Source of the DNA: Peptoniphilus sp. KCTC 25270
GTDB taxonomy: Bacteria > Bacillota > Clostridia > Tissierellales > Peptoniphilaceae
Assembly: GCF_021012875.1 (NCBI RefSeq)
Contig: NZ_JAJMZJ010000001.1
Coordinates: 310,001 to 374,000, forward strand
Length of the DNA stretch: 64,000 nucleotides
Direction of reading: 5' to 3'
The notes beneath the pieces were generated by a model. It was not told the origin of the DNA, did not search any database, and was given only the letters and a program-made list of their open reading frames with translations. The stretch's first letter is position 1; each line of letters begins with the position of its first letter. The position numbers and the translations under genes were made by a program. Positions 47,901 to 54,791 of the stretch are shown here, piece by piece.

Positions 47901-48066
47901 TTCCATCGCATACGATACAGATGACCGTGTAAATAAGGCTTTGGAAGTTTACAAAGATATGATTATGGAAGACACATTGGCTGATTCCTTCGAAAGAAAA
48001 TCTCTTGAGGGAGAAACCACTCCATTAAATGATCATGAGATTATTATAGAGGTTAAAAAATTATAA
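44971..48066 (+). CDS. ileS: Isoleucyl-tRNA synthetase (class 2-like, IleS2)
   Basis: Charges tRNA-Ile and edits mischarged valine. ATG 44971 lies seven bases after AGGAAGGAG; an ATG at 44965 is too close to the site. The 1031-residue length, YEGPPTANGKPGIHHVMSR (HIGH-type motif, residues 55-59) and KMSKS (590-594) fit the eukaryote-like IleS2 group rather than the roughly 930-residue IleS1 group with its C-terminal zinc finger. The editing domain includes TTTPWTVPSNVALAVHP. The anticodon-binding domain carries NWYIRRNRRRFW. It is controlled by the T-box upstream. Confidence 0.96.
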   Translation: MSKFQVLSPQPVNEREESLVQFWDQMDLLKRSVEVRNEAENFVFYEGPPTANGKPGIHHVMSRTLKDLTCRYKTMQGYKVQRKAGWDTHGLPVEIEIEKKLGLQNKQDIEKYGIEEFNKKCRESVFEYESLWRKMTARMGYLIDMDDPYITLDNDYIESIWWILNKMFEDGLLYEGQKILPYCPRCGTGLASHEVAQGYEEVKTPTIVMKFKAKDEDAYFLAWTTTPWTVPSNVALAVHPSVDYVKVKHSDGNVYYLAEKLAGKILKEGYEVLETMKGSNLEHREYEQILPFVEVDKKAFYIVLADYVTTEDGTGIVHTAPAFGEDDYQTGRRYDLPLVKPVDEDGKFTDTIWKGEFVHDVNETIIDYMKEKDLVFSKETILHNYPHCWRCRTPLVYYAHPSWYIEVTKFKDKLVENNNKVNWYPSFVGEKRFGNWLENLNDWAISRSRYWGTPLNIWRCKDCGKVKSIGSRAELAELAIEDITDDIELHRPYVDDVHIPCECGSTMRREPDVIDVWFDSGAMPFAQWHYPFEHKEDFDQRFPADFINEGIDQTRGWFYSLLAIATYVMGESPYKNVLVNDLILDKDGKKMSKSRGNTVNPEELFKIYGADAVRWYLMYVSPPWNPTKFDEDGLREVQSKFFRSLRNIHNFFTMYANINGVDPREYSYDDVEMEEIDNWLLSRFNNLLKSVHDDMEVYELTRAVRTIQDFVVEDFSNWYIRRNRRRFWEEEPSKNQMAVYKTTYDVLLGIAHIIAPIAPFIAEEFYQTLVGGESIHLCDYPKADKSLIQPELEEKMELVRNLVTLGRSSRENAKIKVRQPLSEVVLDGKYKETIGDLEELIKEELNVKTVEFRDDLSEFMNYRLKPNFRVVGSLLGPKIKDFTKELNERPGEIYKALQEKGEMTLSLGGEEVTIKEDYVLVNTEAKEGFDVSMENNLFVILDTNLTEDLLDEGFAREFVSKVQQLRKSNDFEILDHISIAYDTDDRVNKALEVYKDMIMEDTLADSFERKSLEGETTPLNDHEIIIEVKKL

Positions 48067-48100
48067 GTTTTGTAGTAAAATAGAATAGAACAATTAGAAG

Positions 48101-48136
48101 ATATGTTTCTCTCTAAATAGGGAGAAACATATTTCT
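48101..48136 (+). terminator. Inverted repeat after ileS, possible terminator
   Basis: An 11-bp perfect stem ATATGTTTCTC/GAGAAACATAT with a 10-base loop. Only a short T stretch (TTTCTG) follows, so termination may be incomplete. Confidence 0.5.
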
Positions 48137-48179
48137 GTGAAAAGAGATTTTATTTGAATCACGAATGAGAGGGAGTTTC

Positions 48180-49169
48180 ATGCTAAAGAAATTAAAAATG
48201 GCCAATACGCCAACGCCAATTGAAAAAATTCAATTGGTTGATGCCGATTTGCCAGCCAACTTATATGTTAAACGAGATGATTTGACAGGAATTGGATTAA
48301 CGGGAAATAAAGTACGTAAATTGGAGTATTTAATGAAAAAAGCTTTGGATGAAGGAGTTACAGATGTTGTAACTTGTGGATCCATTCAAAGTAACCATTG
48401 TCGCGCTACTTCTTTGGCTTGTGCCAAATTGGGATTAAAAGCCAATTTATTATTGGCAGGAGACGAGAATGAACCAAAAGAATCCAACAACTTTTTAGAT
48501 TACGTATCAGGGGCGACCCAACGTTACATTAGCCGCTATGATTTCGACCACAATCGCACAGAATTAATGGAAGAATGGGCAAAAGAAATTGAATCCAAAG
48601 AAGGACATAAAACAACCATTTGGCCAGAAGGAGCTTCTTGTGCCGTAGGTAGTTTCGGTTATGTAGATTGCTACGAAGAAATTTTAGAACAAGAAGAAAA
48701 AATGGGCGTGGAATTTGATACCATTGTTGTAACAACAGGGAGTGCAGGTAGTTTTGCTGGTCTGATTTATGCCAATAAAAAATTTGGAAAAGATAAGGAC
48801 ATTGTTGGAATTACCATTTCTTATCCTGCTCAAAGAACCATCAATGAATTGGTTCCTCCTATTTTGGAAGAAATGAAAGAATACGATGAAACGGATTTGG
48901 AATTTACAACAGATGACATCCATGTAATTGATGGATACCAAGGGTTAGGCTATGCAAAAAACACCATGGAAGAATTGGAATTTATGAGAGATTTCATTTC
49001 CCAAACGGGTATTATTATTGATCCTGTTTATACAGGAAAGACGATGTATGCGATTTTCAATGAATTGATGAATGGAAATTGGGCAGATAAAAAGAATGTA
49101 CTGTTCTTGCATACAGGTGGTGCTTTTGGTTGGACGCGAGAAAAAATCGATCAATTGCAAGGAAAATAA
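48180..49169 (+). CDS. dcyD: PLP-dependent D-cysteine desulfhydrase / ACC-deaminase family protein
   Basis: A 329-residue fold-type II PLP enzyme likely to release sulfide, ammonia and pyruvate from D-cysteine or a related D-amino acid. ATG 48180 follows GAGGGAG; the ATG at 48165 lies before that site. It shows LYVKRDDLTGIGLTGNKVRK (PLP Lys in GNKVRKLEYL), TCGSIQSNHCRATSLACAKL, WPEGASCAVGSFGYVDC and VVTTGSAGSFAGLI (phosphate loop). DcyD and ACC deaminases are difficult to tell apart by eye, so the exact substrate is open. It is monocistronic, with a strong terminator after it. Confidence 0.85.
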   Translation: MLKKLKMANTPTPIEKIQLVDADLPANLYVKRDDLTGIGLTGNKVRKLEYLMKKALDEGVTDVVTCGSIQSNHCRATSLACAKLGLKANLLLAGDENEPKESNNFLDYVSGATQRYISRYDFDHNRTELMEEWAKEIESKEGHKTTIWPEGASCAVGSFGYVDCYEEILEQEEKMGVEFDTIVVTTGSAGSFAGLIYANKKFGKDKDIVGITISYPAQRTINELVPPILEEMKEYDETDLEFTTDDIHVIDGYQGLGYAKNTMEELEFMRDFISQTGIIIDPVYTGKTMYAIFNELMNGNWADKKNVLFLHTGGAFGWTREKIDQLQGK

Positions 49170-49184
49170 TATATGGACAAAAGG

Positions 49185-49219
49185 AAAATGCACAGGCAAA
49201 AGCTTGTGCATTTTTTTTG
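49185..49219 (+). terminator. Terminator after the dcyD-like gene
   Basis: Stem AAAATGCACAGGC paired with GCTTGTGCATTTT (one mismatch) around a short A loop, followed by a T run. Confidence 0.9.
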
Positions 49220-49262
49220 TGAAAGGAACCGCAGAAAAAGAAAAGACAGTTTCACTGGATTA

Positions 49263-49271
49263 TGATATAAT
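49263..49271 (+). promoter_or_regulatory. Extended -10 promoter of the EF-G-like gene
   Basis: TGA directly before TATAAT (49266-49271). The -35 region (AAGACA, 17-bp spacing) is weak, as is usual for extended -10 promoters. Confidence 0.5.
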
Positions 49272-49334
49272 GAATCTATAAAAACGTTTCCGTAACTCGA
49301 CGGAGACGATCAACCGATAGGAGGAAGAAAATAC

Positions 49335-51398
49335 ATGAAAATTTACACAACGAGTCAAGTTCGAAATCTAGCTCTTGTAGGACATAGTGGTTCTGGGAAA
49401 ACGAATTTAACAGAAGCTATGTTGTTCCAATCTGGTGCAACGAAGAAAATTGGTCACGTTGCAGAAAAAAATACTATATCAGATTTTTCCAAAGAAGAAA
49501 TGGAAAGAGGAACTTCTATCGGAACTAGTATTATTCCTATAGAGTGGCGAAACTTGAAATTGAATATTATAGATACTCCAGGTTATATGGATTTCGTTGG
49601 AGAAGCCGTTGGTGCTTTACGTGCGGCTGAAGCAGCTCTAATGATTATTGATGCCACAGCGGGAATCCAGGTAGGAACCGAGCGTATGTGGAAATATACG
49701 GAAAAAATTGATTTGCCACGTATTATTTTCGTAAATAAAATTGATGGTGAAAATGTAAACTTTAGAAATCTAATGGAAGAAATCGAAGAAAAATTCGGTA
49801 AGAAAGTTATTCCATTCTCTGTACCAATTGGAGAAGGCGAAAACTTTATTGGAGTTACAGATGTTATCTTCCAAAAAGGATTCAAATATGAAAACGGCGC
49901 TCCAAATGAAGTGGATTTAACCCACGACCAACTAAAAGCGACTGAGCGTATGTATGAAGAAATTGCCGAAGTTGTTGCTGAAAGTGACGAAGTTCTAATG
50001 GACAAATATTTCAGTGGAGAAAAATTCACTCGTGAAGATTTATTACGTGGTGTAACAACCGCTCTATTGGAAGGGGACGCAGTTCCATTGTTAGTAGGTA
50101 GTGCGGAAAAGGGAATCGGTATTGATATTTTATTAAATACGATTGTAAACTACATGCCAGCACCAGACGATGAACGTGCCCATACTGGATTCCGCTATGA
50201 ATCTGGAGAAGAACGTTCTGTTAATCCAAAAGAACCATATTCTGCCGTAGTATTCAAAACCATTACAGACCCATATGTAGGGAAAATCTCCATTTTCAAA
50301 GTAATTAGTGGTGTGATTAAAAAAGATACACATCTTTATAATTCTCGCCAAGAAGCTGACGAAAAAATGGGCGGTTTATTTGTTGTTCGCGGAAAAACAC
50401 AAATGGAAGTGGACGAAATTCAAGCGGGAGATATTGGTGCAACAGCAAAGCTTTCTGCAACACAAACGGGAGATACTTTATGCGATAAGGCCCATCCAGT
50501 GGTTTACAAAAAAGTTCGCATGCCAAAACCTGTATACTATTATGCAATTGAAGCCGCTTCTAAAAACGATGAAGAAAAATTATCTTTGTCATTGCGTAAA
50601 TTGCAAGAAGAAGATCCAAATTTGGTAATTGAAAGAAATCCAGAAACAAAGCAATTGACTATTGGTGGACAAGGGAATGCACATTTGGATGTAATTTTAG
50701 AAAAATTAAAAAATACATTTAATGTAGAAGTAAATATTGTTCCATTTATCATCCCTTATCGTGAAACCATTCGTGGTACAGCCAGCGTTCAAGGAAAGCA
50801 TAAGAAACAATCTGGTGGAGCCGGACAGTTTGGTGATGTTTGGATTCGCTTCGAGCCATGTGAAGAAGACTTTATTTTTGACGAAGAAGTTTTCGGTGGA
50901 TCTGTTCCTAAAAACTATTTCCCTGCTGTTGAAAAAGGATTACAAGAATCTATGGAACACGGCGTATTAGCGGGATTCCCAGTTCGTGGTGTAAAAGCTG
51001 TATTGTATGATGGATCTTACCATGATGTAGACTCTAATGAAGTAAGTTTCAAATTGGCAGCCAATCTTGCTTTCAAAAAAGGAATTCAAGAAGCAAAACC
51101 TGTATTGCTTGAGCCAATTATGAAAGTGGAAGTTTCTATTCCTGATGATTACATGGGCGACGTTATGGGAGATATGAACAAACGCCGTGGTCGTATTTTA
51201 GGTATGGACCAACAAAAAGACGGTGGTCAGTTGATTATTGCGGAAGCACCTCATGCAGAAATGTTTGAATATGCTATCGACTTACGTGCCATGACACAAG
51301 GACGTGGAACCTTTACTATGGAATTTGTTCGCTACGAAGAAGTTCCTGCCCAAATGGCAGAAAAAATCATTGCGGAAGCCAAAGCAAAAGACGAATAA
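49335..51398 (+). CDS. Elongation factor G-like GTPase (EF-G paralogue)
   Basis: A 687-residue translational GTPase with all five EF-G domains. G1 is GHSGSGKT at 16-23, where ordinary EF-G has GHIDAGKT. G2 is RGTSIGTSI instead of RGITI, G3 is DTPGYMDF and G4 is NKID. The domain IV loop has VQGKHKKQSGGAGQFGDVW and VKAVLYDGSYHDVDSNE. These differences place it in the EF-G2-like subgroup rather than the main elongation factor. It may act in ribosome recycling, stress or hibernation release; its role is not established here. It stands alone, away from the str operon, with its own promoter and terminator. Confidence 0.9.
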   Translation: MKIYTTSQVRNLALVGHSGSGKTNLTEAMLFQSGATKKIGHVAEKNTISDFSKEEMERGTSIGTSIIPIEWRNLKLNIIDTPGYMDFVGEAVGALRAAEAALMIIDATAGIQVGTERMWKYTEKIDLPRIIFVNKIDGENVNFRNLMEEIEEKFGKKVIPFSVPIGEGENFIGVTDVIFQKGFKYENGAPNEVDLTHDQLKATERMYEEIAEVVAESDEVLMDKYFSGEKFTREDLLRGVTTALLEGDAVPLLVGSAEKGIGIDILLNTIVNYMPAPDDERAHTGFRYESGEERSVNPKEPYSAVVFKTITDPYVGKISIFKVISGVIKKDTHLYNSRQEADEKMGGLFVVRGKTQMEVDEIQAGDIGATAKLSATQTGDTLCDKAHPVVYKKVRMPKPVYYYAIEAASKNDEEKLSLSLRKLQEEDPNLVIERNPETKQLTIGGQGNAHLDVILEKLKNTFNVEVNIVPFIIPYRETIRGTASVQGKHKKQSGGAGQFGDVWIRFEPCEEDFIFDEEVFGGSVPKNYFPAVEKGLQESMEHGVLAGFPVRGVKAVLYDGSYHDVDSNEVSFKLAANLAFKKGIQEAKPVLLEPIMKVEVSIPDDYMGDVMGDMNKRRGRILGMDQQKDGGQLIIAEAPHAEMFEYAIDLRAMTQGRGTFTMEFVRYEEVPAQMAEKIIAEAKAKDE

Positions 51399-51432
51399 AA
51401 TAAACGGGAAAGAAAAAAATCTTTTCTGAATG

Positions 51433-51467
51433 AAAACCTGTAGGTAAAATTTTATCTACAGGTTTTT
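51433..51467 (+). terminator. Terminator after the EF-G-like gene
   Basis: An 11-bp stem AAAACCTGTAG/CTACAGGTTTT whose loop contains a further AT palindrome, followed by T residues. Confidence 0.9.
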
Positions 51468-51606
51468 GTGTTGGAATTATTGTATCTTTTCAAGGATAGA
51501 TCCAATGGAAAAATCTTAGATTCTTGTTTTCCCTTTCTCATTCCATTAAAATAGAAAGGGACGATAATTTGAATCTTTATTTCTTAAAGAGGAAAGGTAG
51601 AGGACA

Positions 51607-52308
51607 GTGAATACAGAAAAAGGGAAGAAAAGAAACGACTTAAAACGTCTCCATTCTATAAAAGCAGTTGTTTTTGATTTGGATGGGACGTTAATGAATA
51701 CAGTGGATGATATCGCCTCTATTATGAATGGGGTTTTAGAAAACCATGGATATGAAAAAATTGATGATGGGAAGTATAAATATTTTTTAGGAAATGGAGC
51801 TTCTGCTTTACTTGGCTCTGTAAAAGAAGAGAGAAAAATTTCAGAGAAAGATTTTTCTTTTATAAAAAAGGAATTTATGGAGGAGTATGGAAAGTCGGAA
51901 ATTGGAAAAGAAGCCATTTATCCGGGAATTATGGAACTTTTAGCGGCATTGGAAGACTTAGGAATCGATTCCTTCGTCTATACTAACAAACCTCATTCCA
52001 TTGCAGAACCTCTTATGGAGCGAGTTTTTCCTCATATTTTTTCGAAGGTGGTTGGACAAGAGGATTCTCGACCTAGAAAGCCGCACCCTGTTGGTTTGGA
52101 AATGATACAAGAAGAATTTTCTTTGAAGAAGGAAGAAATTTTGTATTTAGGAGACACCAATACAGATATGGAAACAGGGAAAAATTTTGGATGTTTTACC
52201 ATTGGGGTAGAATGGGGATTTCGGGAAAAAGAAGAATTAATAGAATATGGAGCGGATGCAACCATTGAAAAACCCATGGATTTAATCGAGAAAATAATAA
52301 GAAAGTAA
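51607..52308 (+). CDS. HAD-superfamily hydrolase, phosphoglycolate-phosphatase-like
   Basis: A 233-residue phosphatase of the Gph/PpaX group. Motif I is VFDLDGTLMNT (about 21-31), the cap helices include VLENHGY and FLGNGASALL, motif II is VYTNKP, the Lys motif is PRKPHPVG and motif IV is YLGDTNTDMETGKN. The GTG start is the only start codon available before motif I and leaves an unusual basic N-terminal extension of about 20 residues (KGKKRNDLKRLHS). The substrate could be phosphoglycolate or another small phosphate ester. It ends in a shared bidirectional terminator. Confidence 0.87.
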   Translation: MNTEKGKKRNDLKRLHSIKAVVFDLDGTLMNTVDDIASIMNGVLENHGYEKIDDGKYKYFLGNGASALLGSVKEERKISEKDFSFIKKEFMEEYGKSEIGKEAIYPGIMELLAALEDLGIDSFVYTNKPHSIAEPLMERVFPHIFSKVVGQEDSRPRKPHPVGLEMIQEEFSLKKEEILYLGDTNTDMETGKNFGCFTIGVEWGFREKEELIEYGADATIEKPMDLIEKIIRK

Positions 52309-52401
52309 CTTACTCAGACAATCTAAAATTTTATAGATTCTATTGTAAGGAATCGAAAATGATTTAGAGAGAATTGCAACAAAAGAAGTTAGAAAATAAA
52401 A

Positions 52402-52431
52402 AACCACAGCCTAGGGGCTGTGGTTTTTTCC
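52402..52431. terminator. Bidirectional terminator between HAD gene and Rieske gene
   Basis: A 10-bp stem AACCACAGCC/GGCTGTGGTT with loop TAGG, A-rich on the left and T-rich on the right. Confidence 0.92.
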
Positions 52432-52447
52432 GTGAGTAAGGAAATTT

Positions 52448-53452
52448 TTATTCTGAAATTTCTTCTTTTTCTTCGTCTTTTCTGTTATTTTCTTCCTTCA
52501 GTTTCTGTCTTCGCTTTCTGTATTCAATAATTGGCTTGTCGGCTTGAACTAAATTCTCTCCGATTTTCATTTCCGTTTTCTTAGGCAATTGAGTTTCTAC
52601 AACTCTTTTATCTTGATTTTGGATGACGCCGTTGGCATATTTTCCAATAACAGAAATAAAGGAGTCAATAGGAGCAATCCCCGTAAATTTATTGTAAAAC
52701 CGCAAGCACAATAGGGCATTTTCTTCGTCAATAGGGACAAAGTATGCGAAAACTTTTAGCTTGTCGCTAATGGTATTTAGCCACATATTTGGATATTTGA
52801 AGGTTAGATTGGTAGACTTAATTACGCTTTCTTCCCCAGATTTTGGTGTTTGTCCATGATCCACTTCATTGTTTGCGCTGGTTTGTAATGTATTTTCATC
52901 CAACCAAATGGTTTTCGGCCCGTTGGAAATGGTTTTGTTTCCTCGGCCAATGGTATTGTGATGAACAAAAGGAAGATGAGAAACATCCAATTGATTTTCG
53001 ATAACACGGGAATAATCGACCTTCCAGTGGTCGACCCTTTCGCTAAACTGTAAATTTTTGTCGTCTAATACTTCAAATGTATCCGGTTCTTTGGTAGGCT
53101 CTCCATCCCCATACCAAAAAAAGACCATATCTTGTTTTTCACGAATGAAATAGTGTTTTAGGTTAAAACGCGAAAAATCTTTTTCGGAGTTTATTCCTTC
53201 AGATGGTACGATTGTACATTTTCCTTCGCTGTCGTATTCGATTCCATGGAATGGACATTTGAGGCAGTCATTTTTCACCGTTCCGCGTCCTAGACTGGCT
53301 CCTCTATGAGCACATTTGTCCGTAACGCAATGCAGTCCTCCCTTTGAGTCACGGAAAAGAGACAGGTTTAAGCCAAGTCGTTTTATGGCAACAACCTCAT
53401 TCTTTTTTACTTTTTTTCCATTATAAATTGCGTACCAAAAATTTTTTATCAT
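52448..53452 (-). CDS. Rieske-type mononuclear-iron oxygenase-like protein (PaO/VanA group)
   Basis: A 334-residue protein with a complete N-terminal Rieske domain: C47-x-H49 (CAHRGASLGRG) and C66-x2-H69 (CPFHGIEY) bind a [2Fe-2S] cluster. The catalytic part keeps the mononuclear iron motif D156-x2-H159-x4-H164 (LDVSHLPFVH) and the PaO-like segment NQDKRVVETQLP. It should therefore be a functional oxygenase or demethylase-type enzyme needing an electron-donating reductase, which is not adjacent. The last 20 residues are charged (KEENNRKDEEKEEISE). Such an enzyme is unexpected in a probable anaerobe. The substrate is unknown. Confidence 0.85.
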   Translation of the reverse strand: MIKNFWYAIYNGKKVKKNEVVAIKRLGLNLSLFRDSKGGLHCVTDKCAHRGASLGRGTVKNDCLKCPFHGIEYDSEGKCTIVPSEGINSEKDFSRFNLKHYFIREKQDMVFFWYGDGEPTKEPDTFEVLDDKNLQFSERVDHWKVDYSRVIENQLDVSHLPFVHHNTIGRGNKTISNGPKTIWLDENTLQTSANNEVDHGQTPKSGEESVIKSTNLTFKYPNMWLNTISDKLKVFAYFVPIDEENALLCLRFYNKFTGIAPIDSFISVIGKYANGVIQNQDKRVVETQLPKKTEMKIGENLVQADKPIIEYRKRRQKLKEENNRKDEEKEEISE

Positions 53453-53500
53453 ATTATTCCTCCATTTTTACATTATAGCCATTTTTGAGGAGAAATAAGC

Positions 53501-53524
53501 AAAAAACCAGTACTTTCGTACTGG
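53501..53524 (-). terminator. Terminator after the ornithine cyclodeaminase candidate
   Basis: Read on the minus strand, stem CCAGTAC/GTACTGG with a four-base loop is followed by TTTTTT. It lies just past the stop of the gene at 53531-54532. Confidence 0.88.
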
Positions 53525-53530
53525 ATTCTT

Positions 53531-54532
53531 TTATTTTTTCAATTCTTCAATTTCTAAAAGCAAAAGGCGTAAAAACAATCCAACATCGGTTACGATTCCT
53601 ACACTTTGACTACTTCCGCGATCGGAAAGTTTTGTTACTACATTGGCAGAGATATCAACACAATACATAGGAATTTGATAAGGAAGCATATTTCCGCTGG
53701 CAATTCCATGTAACATGGTAGAAAGAACCACCACGATATCTGCGGCTCGTAGATGAGTATTATAAGCCTTTTGTGCCTCTAACATATTCATTTGTGTTTC
53801 AGGAAGAGGCCCATCATCTCGTAAAGAACCGGCCAAAACAAAAGGAACATTATACTTGATACAAGAATACATAATTCCCGATGTTAAAATTCCATCGTTT
53901 ACGGCATTTTCAATGGATCCTGCCAATTTAATGCGATTGATGGCTCGCATATGATTGCGATAGCCGTGATGAGTTAGAAGGGCTGTATCTTTGTCGACTC
54001 CTAAAGAAGTGTTAAAGAAACATTGCTCCATATCATGAACGGCTACGGCATTTCCAGTTAACAAGGATTTTACATAGCCAAGCTCCATTAATTTTGCCAG
54101 ATATTTGTTCGCTCCTGTATGGACAACAGCAGGACCACATACAACGGTAATTTTTTTATTTTCTAAAACCAATTTTTTGGCTAGGTCTTTTAATAATAAT
54201 TCATTTCTTTTTTCGGAAGAGACGGCGCTATCCATAAATTGGAATCTTTGCACTTCTCCTTTGTCTTCCAATTGGGCATCGATACAAATTCCCTCATCTC
54301 CACAAAGAATACGATCTCCTTTTTTTACATCCCGAAGTTTTGTAGCATAAAATCCATCTTCTTTTTCAACGATAACAGCATCCATGCGCTGTTCCTTTAC
54401 TTCCACCCAGTCGTCTCCTACATGAACAAAAGTAGGGAAGTTGGTTGTGGAATAAAATCCTTCTGGAACGCATCCATCTTTTGGACTTAATTCTATATTT
54501 GGTATCCCTTGTCGGTTGCTCCAATAAAACAT
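53531..54532 (-). CDS. TIGR00300/LOR-SDH family protein, candidate alternative ornithine cyclodeaminase
   Basis: A 333-residue protein of the family that includes the C-terminal part of cyanobacterial ArgZ/AgrE and archaeal ornithine cyclodeaminase, enzymes that turn ornithine into proline plus ammonia with bound NAD. The N-terminal part reads VPEGFYSTTNFPTFVHVGDD, WVEVKEQRMDAVIV and DVKKGDRILCGDEGICI. The C-terminal part has VVCGPAVVHTGANKYL, LLTGNAVAVHDMEQCFFNTS, HHGYRNHMRAINRI and GSLRDDGPLPE. The upstream T-box has a proline (CCU) specifier, which fits a proline-forming enzyme. AGGTG precedes the ATG. Activity is inferred. Confidence 0.8.
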   Translation of the reverse strand: MFYWSNRQGIPNIELSPKDGCVPEGFYSTTNFPTFVHVGDDWVEVKEQRMDAVIVEKEDGFYATKLRDVKKGDRILCGDEGICIDAQLEDKGEVQRFQFMDSAVSSEKRNELLLKDLAKKLVLENKKITVVCGPAVVHTGANKYLAKLMELGYVKSLLTGNAVAVHDMEQCFFNTSLGVDKDTALLTHHGYRNHMRAINRIKLAGSIENAVNDGILTSGIMYSCIKYNVPFVLAGSLRDDGPLPETQMNMLEAQKAYNTHLRAADIVVVLSTMLHGIASGNMLPYQIPMYCVDISANVVTKLSDRGSSQSVGIVTDVGLFLRLLLLEIEELKK

Positions 54533-54542
54533 AATTCACCTC

Positions 54543-54577
54543 ACAAAAAAAGTCTCCATCCCATTGGGACGAAGACA
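54543..54577 (-). terminator. T-box terminator on the minus strand
   Basis: On the minus strand, GTCTTCGTCCC pairs with GGGATGGAGAC (two wobbles) around AAT, followed by TTTTTTT. Confidence 0.92.
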
Positions 54578-54747
54578 CGCGGTACCACCCAAGTTGATTA
54601 AAAAATCCACTCTTACCCCTTAACGCGGGAAACGCATCGTTTTGCGATGAACTCAAAGGTAGGTTCAAAAGATACTTTACTACAAAATCTCACAGCCAAG
54701 GATTTTGCTCTCTGAAGTCGTTGTCTTTCTATTAGTCCTCATCAACG
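54578..54747 (-). ncRNA. T-box leader with proline (CCU) specifier
   Basis: The T-box core GGGTGGTACCGCG is at 54578-54590 (minus). Stem I is full-length: GATGA near its 5' end, the distal elements CAGAGAGC and TTGGCTGTGAG, and the specifier side GAACCTACCTTTGAG. In T-boxes the specifier follows the loop-E GAA, which makes it CCU (minus strand of 54661-54663), a proline codon, with the usual A after it. The regulated gene starts at 54532. Uncharged tRNA-Pro should promote read-through. Confidence 0.93.
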
Positions 54748-54748
54748 T

Positions 54749-54777
54749 CTTATATCATTTTACTGAAAAAAACAAAA
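54749..54777 (-). promoter_or_regulatory. Probable promoter of the proline T-box transcript
   Basis: Minus-strand TATAAG (54749-54754) lies just before the T-box leader. A -35-like TTGTTT sits at 15-bp spacing (54770-54775), or TTTTGT at 17 bp. Confidence 0.4.
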
Positions 54778-54791
54778 TGTTGCAAGGGAAA

